Shown here piece after piece: positions 25,221 to 33,683 of a stretch of DNA of 64,000 nt. The notes under the pieces are model-generated. The model was not told where the DNA came from. It saw only the letters and a list, made by a program, of their open reading frames with translations, and made no database searches. Each line of letters starts with the position of its first letter. Position 1 is the first letter of the stretch. Origin of the DNA: Frondihabitans sp. PhB188 (GTDB lineage: Bacteria; Actinomycetota; Actinomycetes; Actinomycetales; Microbacteriaceae); contig NZ_RJUO01000006.1 of NCBI RefSeq assembly GCF_003752365.1, positions 124,001-188,000 of the forward strand, read 5' to 3'. A program made the position numbers and the translations under genes.

Positions 25221-26413
25221 CTGACCAATCCACCACCGCTTCACTGAACCGCATGCTCCGCGGAAAGGCGCCCACCTTCATCACTCAGCGCAGCGCACAG
25301 CACATGCATCGGCTTCCGGAGGTGTTCGACGCGCTGATGACCGATCACGGCAAGAAGCTCGGCGTCGGGACTGCGATGAAGATGTGGGGCAACACCGAGG
25401 CCGCGATCGACAAGTACTTCTCTTCGGTCGGCACCGTCCCGCTGCGGATCGCAGACCCCGTCCTGTTTCGCCACCCGCTCTCCACTTGGGAAGGGATGGC
25501 AACGATCGAGCCTGCTCGGCGCGATCCCACCTTCACGTTCTACAACACACTCCCCACCACCGTGGACGCGGCGTGGATTCGCAGCGTCATCCAGGCCCAG
25601 TACCGGGTAGGCGCCACCGTGGCACTCTCGGCCACTGGGTGGGTCGGAACGATCAACGCCGCGGCCGCGCTAGACCAGGCGATGTTGATCGTGCGCGAGA
25701 GCCGAACGGTCGTGGAAGACGGCCCCATGTTCGTCAACCTGACGATGGACAAGGAGTGGCTGATCAACCGGGAGCTACGGAATCTGCTGCTTCGCGAGAT
25801 CGTGGAGTCGAACGAGCAGCACTGGTACCTGCGGTTCTGGTGGCCAGAATCGGCGAACTCTTATGGCCAGCTCGCTGACCCAGACATCCTCCGTGGATAC
25901 CGCCTTCTCACCGAGACTGCTGCGCTCGAGGATAAGAAGCTGTTCCTCGCCAACGCGTCCCTCACTGGGTGGCTCATGGGCGCGTTCGGTGCTGCAGGGT
26001 TCTCGACCGGTGCGTCGGCTGCCGATCAGACTTTCGCGCGAGCACGGCGGATGGGCCGCCGGCCCGGGCAAACGCCCCCGAAGGAGATCCCGCGGATCTT
26101 CGACCGGTTCCTGCTGCACACGATGGACGCAGCTGTCTTCGACCGTCTCCGGGCCCTGCCGGGACACCGCGATTTCCGGACCAGGTTCCTCGATGAGATC
26201 GCCACGGACGGGCACTCCAAGCCGGTCGCTGGCTTGCATTACATCAACGCGGTCGGGAACCTGCAGGCCAAGATGCAGCCTGCGGGCCGTGCCGCTTTCG
26301 CGCACCGTGCGATCGATCGTGGGCTGGTATGGGTGAACGCACTGGCACAGGTCGATAAGCCGGCCGGGGCCAACAGCCCAACCCACCTCCCGGTCTGGCA
26401 GACCGTCCGCTGA
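25217..26413 (+). CDS. Large protein of unknown function coupled to the kinase
   Basis: 398 residues from GTG 25217, overlapping the kinase stop. No family recognised. Features seen: TFITQRSAQHMHRLPEVF near the N-terminus; a mixed alpha/beta middle (VGATVALSATGWVGTINAAAALDQAMLIVRE); a glycine-rich GWLMGAFGAAGFSTGASAADQTF segment that resembles the turn of an alpha/beta barrel; a basic RRMGRRPGQTPPKEIPR stretch; and HYINAVGNL near the C-terminus. No membrane helix or signal. Overlapping translation implies it acts with the kinase, as substrate or effector. Confidence 0.82.
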   Translation: MTDQSTTASLNRMLRGKAPTFITQRSAQHMHRLPEVFDALMTDHGKKLGVGTAMKMWGNTEAAIDKYFSSVGTVPLRIADPVLFRHPLSTWEGMATIEPARRDPTFTFYNTLPTTVDAAWIRSVIQAQYRVGATVALSATGWVGTINAAAALDQAMLIVRESRTVVEDGPMFVNLTMDKEWLINRELRNLLLREIVESNEQHWYLRFWWPESANSYGQLADPDILRGYRLLTETAALEDKKLFLANASLTGWLMGAFGAAGFSTGASAADQTFARARRMGRRPGQTPPKEIPRIFDRFLLHTMDAAVFDRLRALPGHRDFRTRFLDEIATDGHSKPVAGLHYINAVGNLQAKMQPAGRAAFAHRAIDRGLVWVNALAQVDKPAGANSPTHLPVWQTVR

Positions 26414-26442
26414 CCCACCACGCCCAGCGTGGCTTCTGCAGG

Positions 26443-27240
26443 TCAGTTGTGAGGCGTGCTGGTCGGCGGGTACCAGCCGAACACAGGTGACACCTGCCCA
26501 GAGCGTTCTCCGCGTGACCAGAGAGCGTGGCTTCGCTCGGCAAGCAACTCACGACCAACCGAGGTCATTCGGCGGTCGAGCACTCGATGTGGGCGCGCGA
26601 TGACGCGGTGCCGGTTCGTGTCGGCGTTGACCAGGATCACGCCGACGCCCCGCTGAGCGATGGCGTCAACCTGGTCCTGCAGCGGTCCGCCGGCGCGTTC
26701 GTCGAGTGCGATGTATGCCGCGTCGGCGGAGTGGAACTGGTCGCGGGCCTGGTTGAATGCACGGAACCAGTCGCGCAGCTTCGCCTCGACGGTGACGACG
26801 CGTCGGCCCACTGGCGCTGTGCCCGGGCGAAGCGTGACGTCTCCGGCATGCACCTGTAGCCACCCGAGCTGTTCCAGCATCGGCAGTGCTGAGCGCCGGA
26901 GGTACTCCAGTGGCAGCCCCGTTGCTCGAGCGATGTCGCCGCGATCAAGGCTGCCCGCTCGTCGGAGAAGCTGCACGATTCGTACCTCACGATCGCCACT
27001 CAAGGGCTTGACCGCGTGTTCGGCACGCGCCTCGAGCACGACCGGGTCGAATCGGATCATCACCAGATCCGGCACCCCCCGCACTGCGGGGACTTCCCGG
27101 AACGTGACAACGTCGGGATCTCCCCGCCGGAAGACGGAGTGCGCCACAACAGGTGCAAGCGCGTCGACGAGGTCCGTCTCGTACCGGAATCTGCCCGCCG
27201 TGCCTGGCGCCTTCGACGACGTGGTGACGGCCCCGGTCAT
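26443..27240 (-). CDS. PD-(D/E)XK-like nuclease with inserted winged helix
   Basis: 265 residues. VPDLVMI (Asp) and, further on, VTVEAKLRDWFRAFNQARDQF (Glu-x-Lys plus a downstream Gln-containing helix) fit the PD-(D/E)XK active-site pattern. Between them (about residues 80-135) lies a winged-helix-like segment (REVRIVQLLRRAGSLDRGDIARATGLP). The gene converges on the kinase/unknown pair with only 29 bp between stops. It could be a restriction-type effector of the same locus or an independent gene. Assignment rests on motif spacing. Confidence 0.6.
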   Translation of the reverse strand: MTGAVTTSSKAPGTAGRFRYETDLVDALAPVVAHSVFRRGDPDVVTFREVPAVRGVPDLVMIRFDPVVLEARAEHAVKPLSGDREVRIVQLLRRAGSLDRGDIARATGLPLEYLRRSALPMLEQLGWLQVHAGDVTLRPGTAPVGRRVVTVEAKLRDWFRAFNQARDQFHSADAAYIALDERAGGPLQDQVDAIAQRGVGVILVNADTNRHRVIARPHRVLDRRMTSVGRELLAERSHALWSRGERSGQVSPVFGWYPPTSTPHN

Positions 27241-27445
27241 TGTGTGCGGCTTCGTTGGCGACGACGTGGCATCGCGTGAGCAGACTGCATCACGGGCATG
27301 CTCCCACCATAGATGGAACCCGCGTTGTGTGCCCGTACCCTCCTCGGAGATCAGCCGCCCATGTCACCCGACCTGACCGGACGAGCGCAGGTTCACAGTT
27401 CCTTCCGGCTCGCCGTCTCAGTAGCCGATTGCCATCCGCACAGCT

Positions 27446-28705
27446 CTAGAGGTCAGCGACGTGTCGAACCTGCGGGATGGGCGAGCGTATTAGCCACAGG
27501 ACCGCGATCGTTCCAACGCAAGCTGCGACACCGATGACGGCTCCTGCACCGAGCACGGATGCCGCAGTTCCCGCCGCGAACGCCCCGATCGGGCGTATGC
27601 CGTAGTTCACCGTGGAGTACGCCCCGGACACGCGACCACGCATATCGTCCTGTGTGACGACTGCTCGAAGAGAGTTGTTGTTGACGTCGAACTGCATGAT
27701 GGCCCATGACGACACCACCTCAGCGACGCAGAGTGCGAGGAAGCCGTCGAGATGCGCCGCGTCAGCGATCGGTAGGGCGAGGAACGGCAGCGCGTTCAGC
27801 AGCACTCCGAGCGTGATTGCGGTACCGCTACCGATGCGGTTTGCGAGAGGAACAGCGGTGACCGCTCCGAGAAGCCCCCCGGCGGCACCGATGCCGAGCG
27901 CGATCCCGATTTCAGCCGCGCCGAGACCAAGCGGACGGGTGGCGTATAGGACCAAGAGGGCCTGGATCGCGAGAGCAGCGAGGTTCATCGTTGCGGACGC
28001 GAGGAGGCTCGCGCGAAGGATCGGATGGTGGCTGAGGTATGCCACGCCGAGCGTCAACCTCTGTCGGTATGACTCCGGCCGACTGACCTCTGTGCTCGCC
28101 TGCCCGACCCGGGCTGATGCAACCGCTACTGCTGACACGACGAAGGAGACTGCGTCTGCAACAAGAGCGAACGGCGCACCGAGAACCTGCACCAACCCAC
28201 CTGCCACAGCGGGACCGCCGACGCTTGCGACACCGATCGTGGTCGAGAGTGCAGAGTTGGCCGACACGTACTGATCCTTTCGAACCAGCCGGACGAAGAA
28301 GCTTGGGTAGGCGCTGTCGAAGAGCACCCCTCCCAGCCCCAACATCAATGCTGAACCGTAGAGCAGCGGCATCGTCAGCGCTCCGGTGATGAACGCGACC
28401 GGTACTACTGTCAACGCCGCCGCCTGCGCGACGTTCGCGACCACCAGCAGCGCTCGTTGCCGCCCGAACGCATCTACCCACGTACCGATGAACAGGGCCA
28501 GGAGATTCGGTGCCCATAGCGATGCAGTGAGCACACCCGCTTGGAACGGTGTCGCGTGCAGCTCCGTGACAGCGATGAACGGAAGCGCCAACGCGGTGAT
28601 CTGATCGCCGAACGACGACACAGCATTCCCGAACCAGAACCGGCGAAACGGCGCGGACCTCCACAGCGAGGTGGGCTCATCGCTTCCGCCGACCCACTTA
28701 CTCAT
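27446..28705 (-). CDS. MFS efflux-type transporter
   Basis: 419 residues, about twelve membrane helices. Starts MSKWVGGSDEPTSLWRSAPFRRFWFGNAVSSFGDQ, typical of the MFS_3/enterobactin-exporter-like group; the A-loop region reads GTWVDAFGRQRAL. Eight bases of its start overlap the ArsR gene, so regulator and pump are one operon. Likely drug or metabolite export; substrate unknown. Confidence 0.92.
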   Translation of the reverse strand: MSKWVGGSDEPTSLWRSAPFRRFWFGNAVSSFGDQITALALPFIAVTELHATPFQAGVLTASLWAPNLLALFIGTWVDAFGRQRALLVVANVAQAAALTVVPVAFITGALTMPLLYGSALMLGLGGVLFDSAYPSFFVRLVRKDQYVSANSALSTTIGVASVGGPAVAGGLVQVLGAPFALVADAVSFVVSAVAVASARVGQASTEVSRPESYRQRLTLGVAYLSHHPILRASLLASATMNLAALAIQALLVLYATRPLGLGAAEIGIALGIGAAGGLLGAVTAVPLANRIGSGTAITLGVLLNALPFLALPIADAAHLDGFLALCVAEVVSSWAIMQFDVNNNSLRAVVTQDDMRGRVSGAYSTVNYGIRPIGAFAAGTAASVLGAGAVIGVAACVGTIAVLWLIRSPIPQVRHVADL

Positions 28706-29270
28706 GCGGATCAGCCACTCCCGGCAGGACGTATCGGAGCAGCCGTACCGGGCGAACACCCTGCGGCTGGTCCTCGCGGGAGCGGTTGATGAACGGCTCA
28801 AGGAGGGCCTCGGTGGATTCGTTGAGAGCGTGCAGTTCATCGACGGTCAGCTCAACGACGGTGTTCCACCGACTCGATTGAGCGGCCCACGCCGGCTCGA
28901 GCGCTGGTCGTGTCTTCGCTGTCCACTCTCCGACGACATCGCCTTCATCGGTTTGCAGAGCATCGAAAAGGGCAAGGCCGGCCTCGGGGCTCTCCGGGTC
29001 GACCGTCACGCGGAACCCACGCCCCACCATCTGCCACCACCGCGACCGACCCCCTCCATGATCTCCGGGGGCGTCCTCGACGAGTCCGTGCTCAGCGAGA
29101 TGGCGCAGGTGCCAGCTCACAACGGAAGGGCTCGCTCCTACCTCCGGAGAAAGCCGTGACGCCGTGGAAGCACCTCTAGTTCGCAACTGCCGAAGGATCG
29201 CTACTCGTACGGGGTGAGCCACTGCCCGCATCCCACGGGCATCAAGCTCCACATCTCCAAAACGGTTCAT
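28698..29270 (-). CDS. ArsR-family helix-turn-helix regulator
   Basis: 190 residues from ATG 29270 with GGAGG four bases upstream. N-terminal winged helix: RAVAHPVRVAILRQLRTRGASTASRLSPEVGASPSVVSWHLRHLAEHGLV, the ArsR/HTH_20 pattern. No metal-binding cysteines, so it probably senses an organic ligand through its ~100-residue C-terminal part. Overlaps and likely controls the MFS gene. A candidate binder of the 29383 palindrome 113 bp upstream. Confidence 0.9.
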   Translation of the reverse strand: MNRFGDVELDARGMRAVAHPVRVAILRQLRTRGASTASRLSPEVGASPSVVSWHLRHLAEHGLVEDAPGDHGGGRSRWWQMVGRGFRVTVDPESPEAGLALFDALQTDEGDVVGEWTAKTRPALEPAWAAQSSRWNTVVELTVDELHALNESTEALLEPFINRSREDQPQGVRPVRLLRYVLPGVADPHE

Positions 29271-29382
29271 CCGCCTCCAGTGAGAGGAGCCTATCGAAAG
29301 AACTCTTTCAATGAGAGAGTACGGGTCCAGAGAGAGCAGCCAGACAGAGACTCGATGTTGCTGAGCCCCCGCATCACCCCGT

Positions 29383-29404
29383 CCGATAGCCGATCGGCTA
29401 TCGG
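29383..29404. promoter_or_regulatory. 22-bp perfect palindrome, probable operator
   Basis: Half-site CCGATAGCCGA followed by its exact reverse complement. It lies between the ArsR start and the end of the small membrane gene. A near-identical copy (20 of 22 positions) is at 32366-32387 and a half-copy at 29655-29676, which marks it as the target of one regulator. Confidence 0.7.
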
Positions 29405-29409
29405 CCGCG

Positions 29410-29613
29410 CTACTTGGTGCTTCGTCGTCGCCACTCTCCGCCGGCGTAGGCGAGCGTGTACAGCCCGACAATGGTGAGTGGCGAGATAGCTAGGAAGACC
29501 AGCATCGAGTGGACGAGGAACAACAGCAGCGCAGCGACACCGAGAAGAACGACACCCACGAGAACCAGCGTCCACAGCGGCAGCCGCCGGCCAAGCCACT
29601 CGCGATTCGTCAT
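29410..29613 (-). CDS. Small two-helix membrane protein
   Basis: 67 residues: MTNREWLGRRLPLWTLV start, then hydrophobic LVLVGVVLLGVAALLLFLV and MLVFLAISPLTIVGLYTLAY, basic end. No ribosome site is obvious. Divergent from the GrpB-like gene with a shared 72-bp gap that contains a half-operator. Confidence 0.55.
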   Translation of the reverse strand: MTNREWLGRRLPLWTLVLVGVVLLGVAALLLFLVHSMLVFLAISPLTIVGLYTLAYAGGEWRRRSTK

Positions 29614-29654
29614 GATGCCGAAGCAACCCGTTTTGTGACCACCCGACAGATGTC

Positions 29655-29676
29655 CCGTTGAGCGATCGGCTATCGA
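29655..29676. promoter_or_regulatory. Half-site of the CCGATAG-type operator
   Basis: Core CGATCG followed by GCTATCGA matches the right half of the 29383 palindrome at 7 of 8 positions, while the left half is degenerate. It lies in the divergent gap between the small membrane gene (start 29613) and the GrpB-like gene (start 29686). Confidence 0.45.
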
Positions 29677-29685
29677 GACTCGTTG

Positions 29686-30315
29686 ATGGTTCATGATGTG
29701 GCTGTGGACACACACCCTCTCTGGCGGCCCTTCGCCGCGGATAGTAACGCCGCCCGTCAGGCGCAGCGCGTCGCATACCGACAAACCGACCCCGGCCCGC
29801 CACAAACGTACGACCCGCGATGGGCCGATGCGTTCGCACGCGTACGGGACCTCGTTGCAGGTGCGCTCGGCGCCGATCACACCGTTGCGCACGTCGGCTC
29901 CACAGCCGTGCCCGGAATGACTGCCAAGCCGGTCATCGACGCCGACCTGCTCGTGCCTGACGTCCTCAATGAACGAGCCTGGCTACCGAAGCTCGAGGCC
30001 GTCGGGTTCCGGCTGATCTTCCGCGACGTGATCGCAGGCGATCCGCATCGGCAACTCACCTTCGGCAATCCAAACACCAACCTGCACGTGTGGCAGCCAG
30101 AGGCGGTTGAGCCGCAACGGCACCACCTGTTCGTAGAGTGGTTGCGATCCCACCCCGAGGACCGACAGGCCTACGCCGACGCGAAGACGGAGGCCGTGAA
30201 CGCCAACAATGGCCTGCAGTACAACGACGCGAAAGCCGCGGTCGTCTACGACATCTACGAACGAGCCTTCGCGTCCGAACCGAACCACGCCCACGACGTT
30301 CACCGACGACCGTGA
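29686..30315 (+). CDS. GrpB/UPF0157-family nucleotidyltransferase-fold protein
   Basis: About 209 residues. YDPRWADAFARVRDLVAGALG...VAHVGSTAVPGMTAKPVIDADLLV and NLHVW are the family hallmarks; the GST...KP.ID.DL block is the nucleotidyltransferase-like core. Some relatives are fused to dephospho-CoA kinase, but the stand-alone forms have no settled role. Start is uncertain: ATG 29686 is used, TTG 29683 adjoins it. Confidence 0.85.
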   Translation: MVHDVAVDTHPLWRPFAADSNAARQAQRVAYRQTDPGPPQTYDPRWADAFARVRDLVAGALGADHTVAHVGSTAVPGMTAKPVIDADLLVPDVLNERAWLPKLEAVGFRLIFRDVIAGDPHRQLTFGNPNTNLHVWQPEAVEPQRHHLFVEWLRSHPEDRQAYADAKTEAVNANNGLQYNDAKAAVVYDIYERAFASEPNHAHDVHRRP

Positions 30316-30435
30316 ATGCGCTGGACCAACTCGCACGAGTGTCTCGGTAGGCCATCGGTTTTCGGGCGTTGAGAAATTGGATTTGTGTCGGAGGGGATTC
30401 ACGGCTCATCGTGTCCGGCGGGAGATGGTTCAGTC

Positions 30436-31878
30436 ATGATGGTGGTTATGGTCGATCTCGAAGTGCTGGTCCGTGCAGAGGTTTCCCGCTTCGTGACGAC
30501 GACGGACGTCCCGGGCGTTGCGGTTGCGGTGGCAGCAGGCGGATTGGTCGTTAACGCGGCCCATGGTGTCCTCAATGTCGACACGCAGCATCCCGTCGAT
30601 TGGAAGACGCTCTTCCCGATTCAGTCGATCACGAAGGTGTTCACCGCCACTTTGGTCATGCAGCTCGTCGATGCCGGTCTCATCCGGCTTGCAGCGCCGG
30701 TGCAGGAGTACCTGCCTGAGTTCCATACGCAGGACCTCGAGGCGAGTGCAAAGATCACCATTGAACATCTCTTGACCCACACTGGTGGGTTCGAGGGTGA
30801 CCTGTGGGAGCCGACGACAAGCAACTCGAATGCTCTCGACCGGTTCGTGCGCGACTTAGTCGCCAACGCCGATCAATACCACAGACCGGGAGCCGTGTTC
30901 TCGTATTGCAGTGCAGGCTTTGGTGTTCTCGGCAGATTGGTCGAGGTCGTGCGAGGAATAACCTACGAGGAGGCGCTGAGGACGTTCCTGCTCGTGCCCC
31001 TCGGCGTCGAGCGGGTCGCGTTCTCGGCCAGTCAAGCGCTGGCGTTCGCAACGGCGATTGGTCACGTCCGCGCAGACCCCTCTAGCCCGCTGGCCCCCAC
31101 TCATGAATGGGCGCTCATGCCTCCGTCGAACCCTGCCGCGGGGAACCAGCTCGCGATGAACGCCCGCGGGCTCTTGGCCCTGGGGAAAATGTTCCTGTCC
31201 GAGGGTGTCGCTCCAAACGGCGAACGGCTCCTTAGCCGCGCTTCTGCCACGCAAATGCTCCAGCCGTACATTAAGCACCGCAGCCGCCCGGGTACTGAGT
31301 CGTGGCAGGGGCTCGGCTGGCGGCTCCCACGACCGGGCCTCGCCGAACACGGTGGTGGCGCCCCCGGTGTCGCGGCGCTCATGACGATTGCCCCTGACCG
31401 AGACGTCGCCGTGGTCGTTCTGACGAACAGTGACGCGGGCGGAGCGTTAGCCGGCCAACTGTCCAATGCGCTTCTCTTCGAACTTGCCGGCATTGAACCG
31501 GAATCGGCGCCAGCCGTTCCAGCATCCGACCGGCTGGTGTCTGACGCTGCACCGTATCGTGGCGTGTATTTGAGCCGGCAAACGCAGTTCGACGTGAGCA
31601 GTGGGCGCGACGGGCGGCTTTGGTTGACCGAGCAGCCATTGAACGAAGCAGCAGCGATGCACCGAATTGAGGGGACTGAGGCCCGGGCTGCCAGGAACGA
31701 GATCCGCCCAAACGGCGACGGCACGTTCTCCGTGGTTGCTGGGACGCAGGTCACCCGGTTGGTGTCGTTCCTTGACCCAGCTCCTGACGGCGCGTTCCGG
31801 CTCTTTGCAGGGGAACGCGTTGCGTTGCGGCGGAATGATCCCCAGACATCGCCGTCTTGGGTTGGTGGGAACGCCTAG
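30436..31878 (+). CDS. Serine hydrolase of the beta-lactamase class C / D-aminopeptidase family
   Basis: 480 residues from ATG 30436. SxxK in FPIQSITKVFTATLV, the tyrosine motif as YCS (usually YxN) in FSYCSAGFGVLG, and LAEHGGGAPGVAALM in place of KTG. A C-terminal domain of ~130 residues (YRGVYLSRQTQFDVSSGRDGRLWL) is the beta-barrel seen in DAP/estB-like members. No signal peptide, so it is probably cytoplasmic and acts on a peptide or ester rather than antibiotics. Confidence 0.88.
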   Translation: MMVVMVDLEVLVRAEVSRFVTTTDVPGVAVAVAAGGLVVNAAHGVLNVDTQHPVDWKTLFPIQSITKVFTATLVMQLVDAGLIRLAAPVQEYLPEFHTQDLEASAKITIEHLLTHTGGFEGDLWEPTTSNSNALDRFVRDLVANADQYHRPGAVFSYCSAGFGVLGRLVEVVRGITYEEALRTFLLVPLGVERVAFSASQALAFATAIGHVRADPSSPLAPTHEWALMPPSNPAAGNQLAMNARGLLALGKMFLSEGVAPNGERLLSRASATQMLQPYIKHRSRPGTESWQGLGWRLPRPGLAEHGGGAPGVAALMTIAPDRDVAVVVLTNSDAGGALAGQLSNALLFELAGIEPESAPAVPASDRLVSDAAPYRGVYLSRQTQFDVSSGRDGRLWLTEQPLNEAAAMHRIEGTEARAARNEIRPNGDGTFSVVAGTQVTRLVSFLDPAPDGAFRLFAGERVALRRNDPQTSPSWVGGNA

Positions 31879-31948
31879 CGGTCTGCTGACCGCGGCCGGC
31901 AGCGTCCGTTATCTGATCCCTCATTGGACAAGCACGGCCCCGCGCTCC

Positions 31949-32299
31949 TCAGGCCAATTCGGTGACGAAGCTAATTTCGTTACCGTCCGGGTCTCGGAGC
32001 TCGAAAACCTCGACAACCCCATCGAAACGCTGCAGCTCACTCACGTCGTGACCAAGGTCGGCCAGGCGCTGGCGCTCTGCCCCGGCGTCAGGAACGCTGA
32101 TATTGACCGTGATGCCACGGTGGCCAGCCTCAGCGGGGCGGTGTGCGAGTTGGAGCCAGAAGGGCCCCACGTCGAACTCCACCAGGCCCTCTACTGGCTC
32201 GAGATCGGGGTCACCCAGGTTGAAGACCCTTTGATACCACCTGGTCGCGCACTCGAGATCGCGAACAGGAAGACCAACAGTGACACCCGTGGCTCTCAT
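31949..32299 (-). CDS. VOC-superfamily (glyoxalase/bleomycin resistance-like) protein
   Basis: 116 residues: VTVGLPVRDLECATRWYQRVFNL...VEVFELRDPDGNEISFVTEL, the two-module beta-alpha-beta-beta-beta fold of VOC proteins. Substrate unknown. The palindrome at 32366-32387 lies about 67 bp upstream of its start and may control it. Confidence 0.88.
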   Translation of the reverse strand: MRATGVTVGLPVRDLECATRWYQRVFNLGDPDLEPVEGLVEFDVGPFWLQLAHRPAEAGHRGITVNISVPDAGAERQRLADLGHDVSELQRFDGVVEVFELRDPDGNEISFVTELA

Positions 32300-32365
32300 G
32301 GCCCCACGTTAGTGACAGCTACCCTCCCAAGGAAAGGGTCGGGGTTTGCGGCCGTCACTGCCGTC

Positions 32366-32387
32366 CCGAAAGCCGATCGTCTATCGG
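32366..32387. promoter_or_regulatory. Second CCGATAG-type operator
   Basis: Starts CCGAAAGCCGATCG and ends CTATCGG; two mismatches to the perfect palindrome at 29383-29404. It lies between the hydrolase stop (32392) and the VOC start (32299), placed to control the VOC gene. Confidence 0.6.
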
Positions 32388-32391
32388 ACGC

Positions 32392-33198
32392 TCAGGAGGC
32401 TGGTGCTGATTCGGCCACGACGTTGCGAAGTGCCGAGATCCACTGATCGAAGGCGTCAAGGTGCGCGTCGTGAGATGCGCCCGTGAGATCCACGCGTCGG
32501 ACAACACGCCCACGAGTCACGAAGTCCGCCTTCTGCTCATCCGAGAACATGCCACCATCCGCGTAGAGCACCAGGGTCGGCGCGGTGATGCTCTCCCACT
32601 CAGCCCACCGCGGCTCACCGACCGCTTCGATCGTGGCCTGCATGACGTCGGCGTCGAAGCGGGGATGCAAGCCATCGGCCCGTTCTTCGAGGTCGTCGAC
32701 CCATGCACGCTCGAGGGGCCCCTCACCGAGAGCCGCCGAGGCTTGTGCCCGGCCGGTGAACGGAACATCCCAGGACCGGAAGAAGTCGCCGAGAGCTCTG
32801 TGCTCATCAGCCGTCCCACCGCCCTGGTTGCCTTCGAGCATGACGAGCTGCCGAACGAGGTCCGGACGAGCCGCCGCGACGAGCATGGCCGTGTGCGCCC
32901 CCATCGACTGGCCGACGAGGGTCACCGGCCCCGACGCCTCTTTGCCGATGACGGCCTCGACGTCGGACACGTAGGCCTCGCGAGAGGTGTCCGCCGGCCT
33001 GGTCGTGCTGTGCCCGTGGCCTCGCTGATCGATCAGGATGACCCGGCGCCCGGCCAAGCCTTCCGCAGTGGCGATGAACTCGCGGCTGCTCCCTGCGAGC
33101 CCATGCAGGACAACCACTGCTGGCTCAACACCTTCGAACACCCTGTAGGCAATCGTCACCCCGTCGTCGACTACCGTCTGCTTCATCGCCGAGACCAT
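32392..33198 (-). CDS. Alpha/beta hydrolase
   Basis: 268 residues. Oxyanion HGLAGSSREF, nucleophile elbow GQSMGAH, acid around TLVLYADGGM and a late ASHDAHLDAF histidine. A typical soluble alpha/beta hydrolase (esterase, lactonase or C-C hydrolase). ATG 33198 is used; ATG 33186 is an alternative. A palindrome at 33269-33286 lies upstream. Confidence 0.9.
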   Translation of the reverse strand: MVSAMKQTVVDDGVTIAYRVFEGVEPAVVVLHGLAGSSREFIATAEGLAGRRVILIDQRGHGHSTTRPADTSREAYVSDVEAVIGKEASGPVTLVGQSMGAHTAMLVAAARPDLVRQLVMLEGNQGGGTADEHRALGDFFRSWDVPFTGRAQASAALGEGPLERAWVDDLEERADGLHPRFDADVMQATIEAVGEPRWAEWESITAPTLVLYADGGMFSDEQKADFVTRGRVVRRVDLTGASHDAHLDAFDQWISALRNVVAESAPAS

Positions 33199-33268
33199 GA
33201 CGCGAGCCTACGGGCACCGGACTTCTCGCATCAGGACCCGTGCGGACGACGACCGTCTAACGGGCATG

Positions 33269-33286
33269 CAGAAACGATCGTTTCTG
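33269..33286. promoter_or_regulatory. 18-bp perfect palindrome upstream of the hydrolase
   Basis: CAGAAACGATCGTTTCTG, about 71-88 bp before the alpha/beta hydrolase start. Likely a repressor site; the cognate regulator is not identified. Confidence 0.5.
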
Positions 33287-33337
33287 AAGGTCGTTACTCC
33301 GCGATCGTCGAACCGCGGAGACTTGGGGCTATTGATC

Positions 33338-33397
33338 CGTCAAAACTCATCGTCAAAACCAGTGACGTCAAAACACCACCGCAGCCGTTTTTGACGG
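33338..33397. repeat. Iterated CGTCAAAA repeats, recombination- or iteron-like
   Basis: CGTCAAAAC at 33338, CGTCAAAACC at 33351, CGTCAAAACACC at 33366, and an inverted CCGTTTTTGACGG ending at 33397. The same start (TCGTCAAAACCA) followed by CCGTTTTTG recurs at 38876-38905 upstream of the Fic/recombinase operon. The rest of 33199-33683 holds no convincing gene. Confidence 0.5.
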
Positions 33398-33683
33398 CTG
33401 TCCGCGTCACGGCCATCGCTCCGATCTAGAGGAGTCGCCGGCGGAGATGGCTTTCCCGCTGATCCCGGAGCCGTGGTTGCAGTTACCGCCCCGTCACCGT
33501 GCATTTCATCGTGCGGGCTATACGTACATCGCGGACGCGGTTTCGCGTTAAAACGCGAATCGGGATCGAGGAGAACGGTGGTCGTCCGGCTTGCGTTCGT
33601 GTCTGAGCCAATTGCTTTCTAGCAGCCGTGAAGCTTTTACCGATACGCAGCCGGTCCGGCGGCACAGGCAGCGAGGAACTTGC

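Noticed and set aside
33338-33397. Plasmid replication origin (iterons)
   Set aside because: The CGTCAAAA units are iteron-like, but no replication initiator gene is nearby, so recombination sites are more likely.
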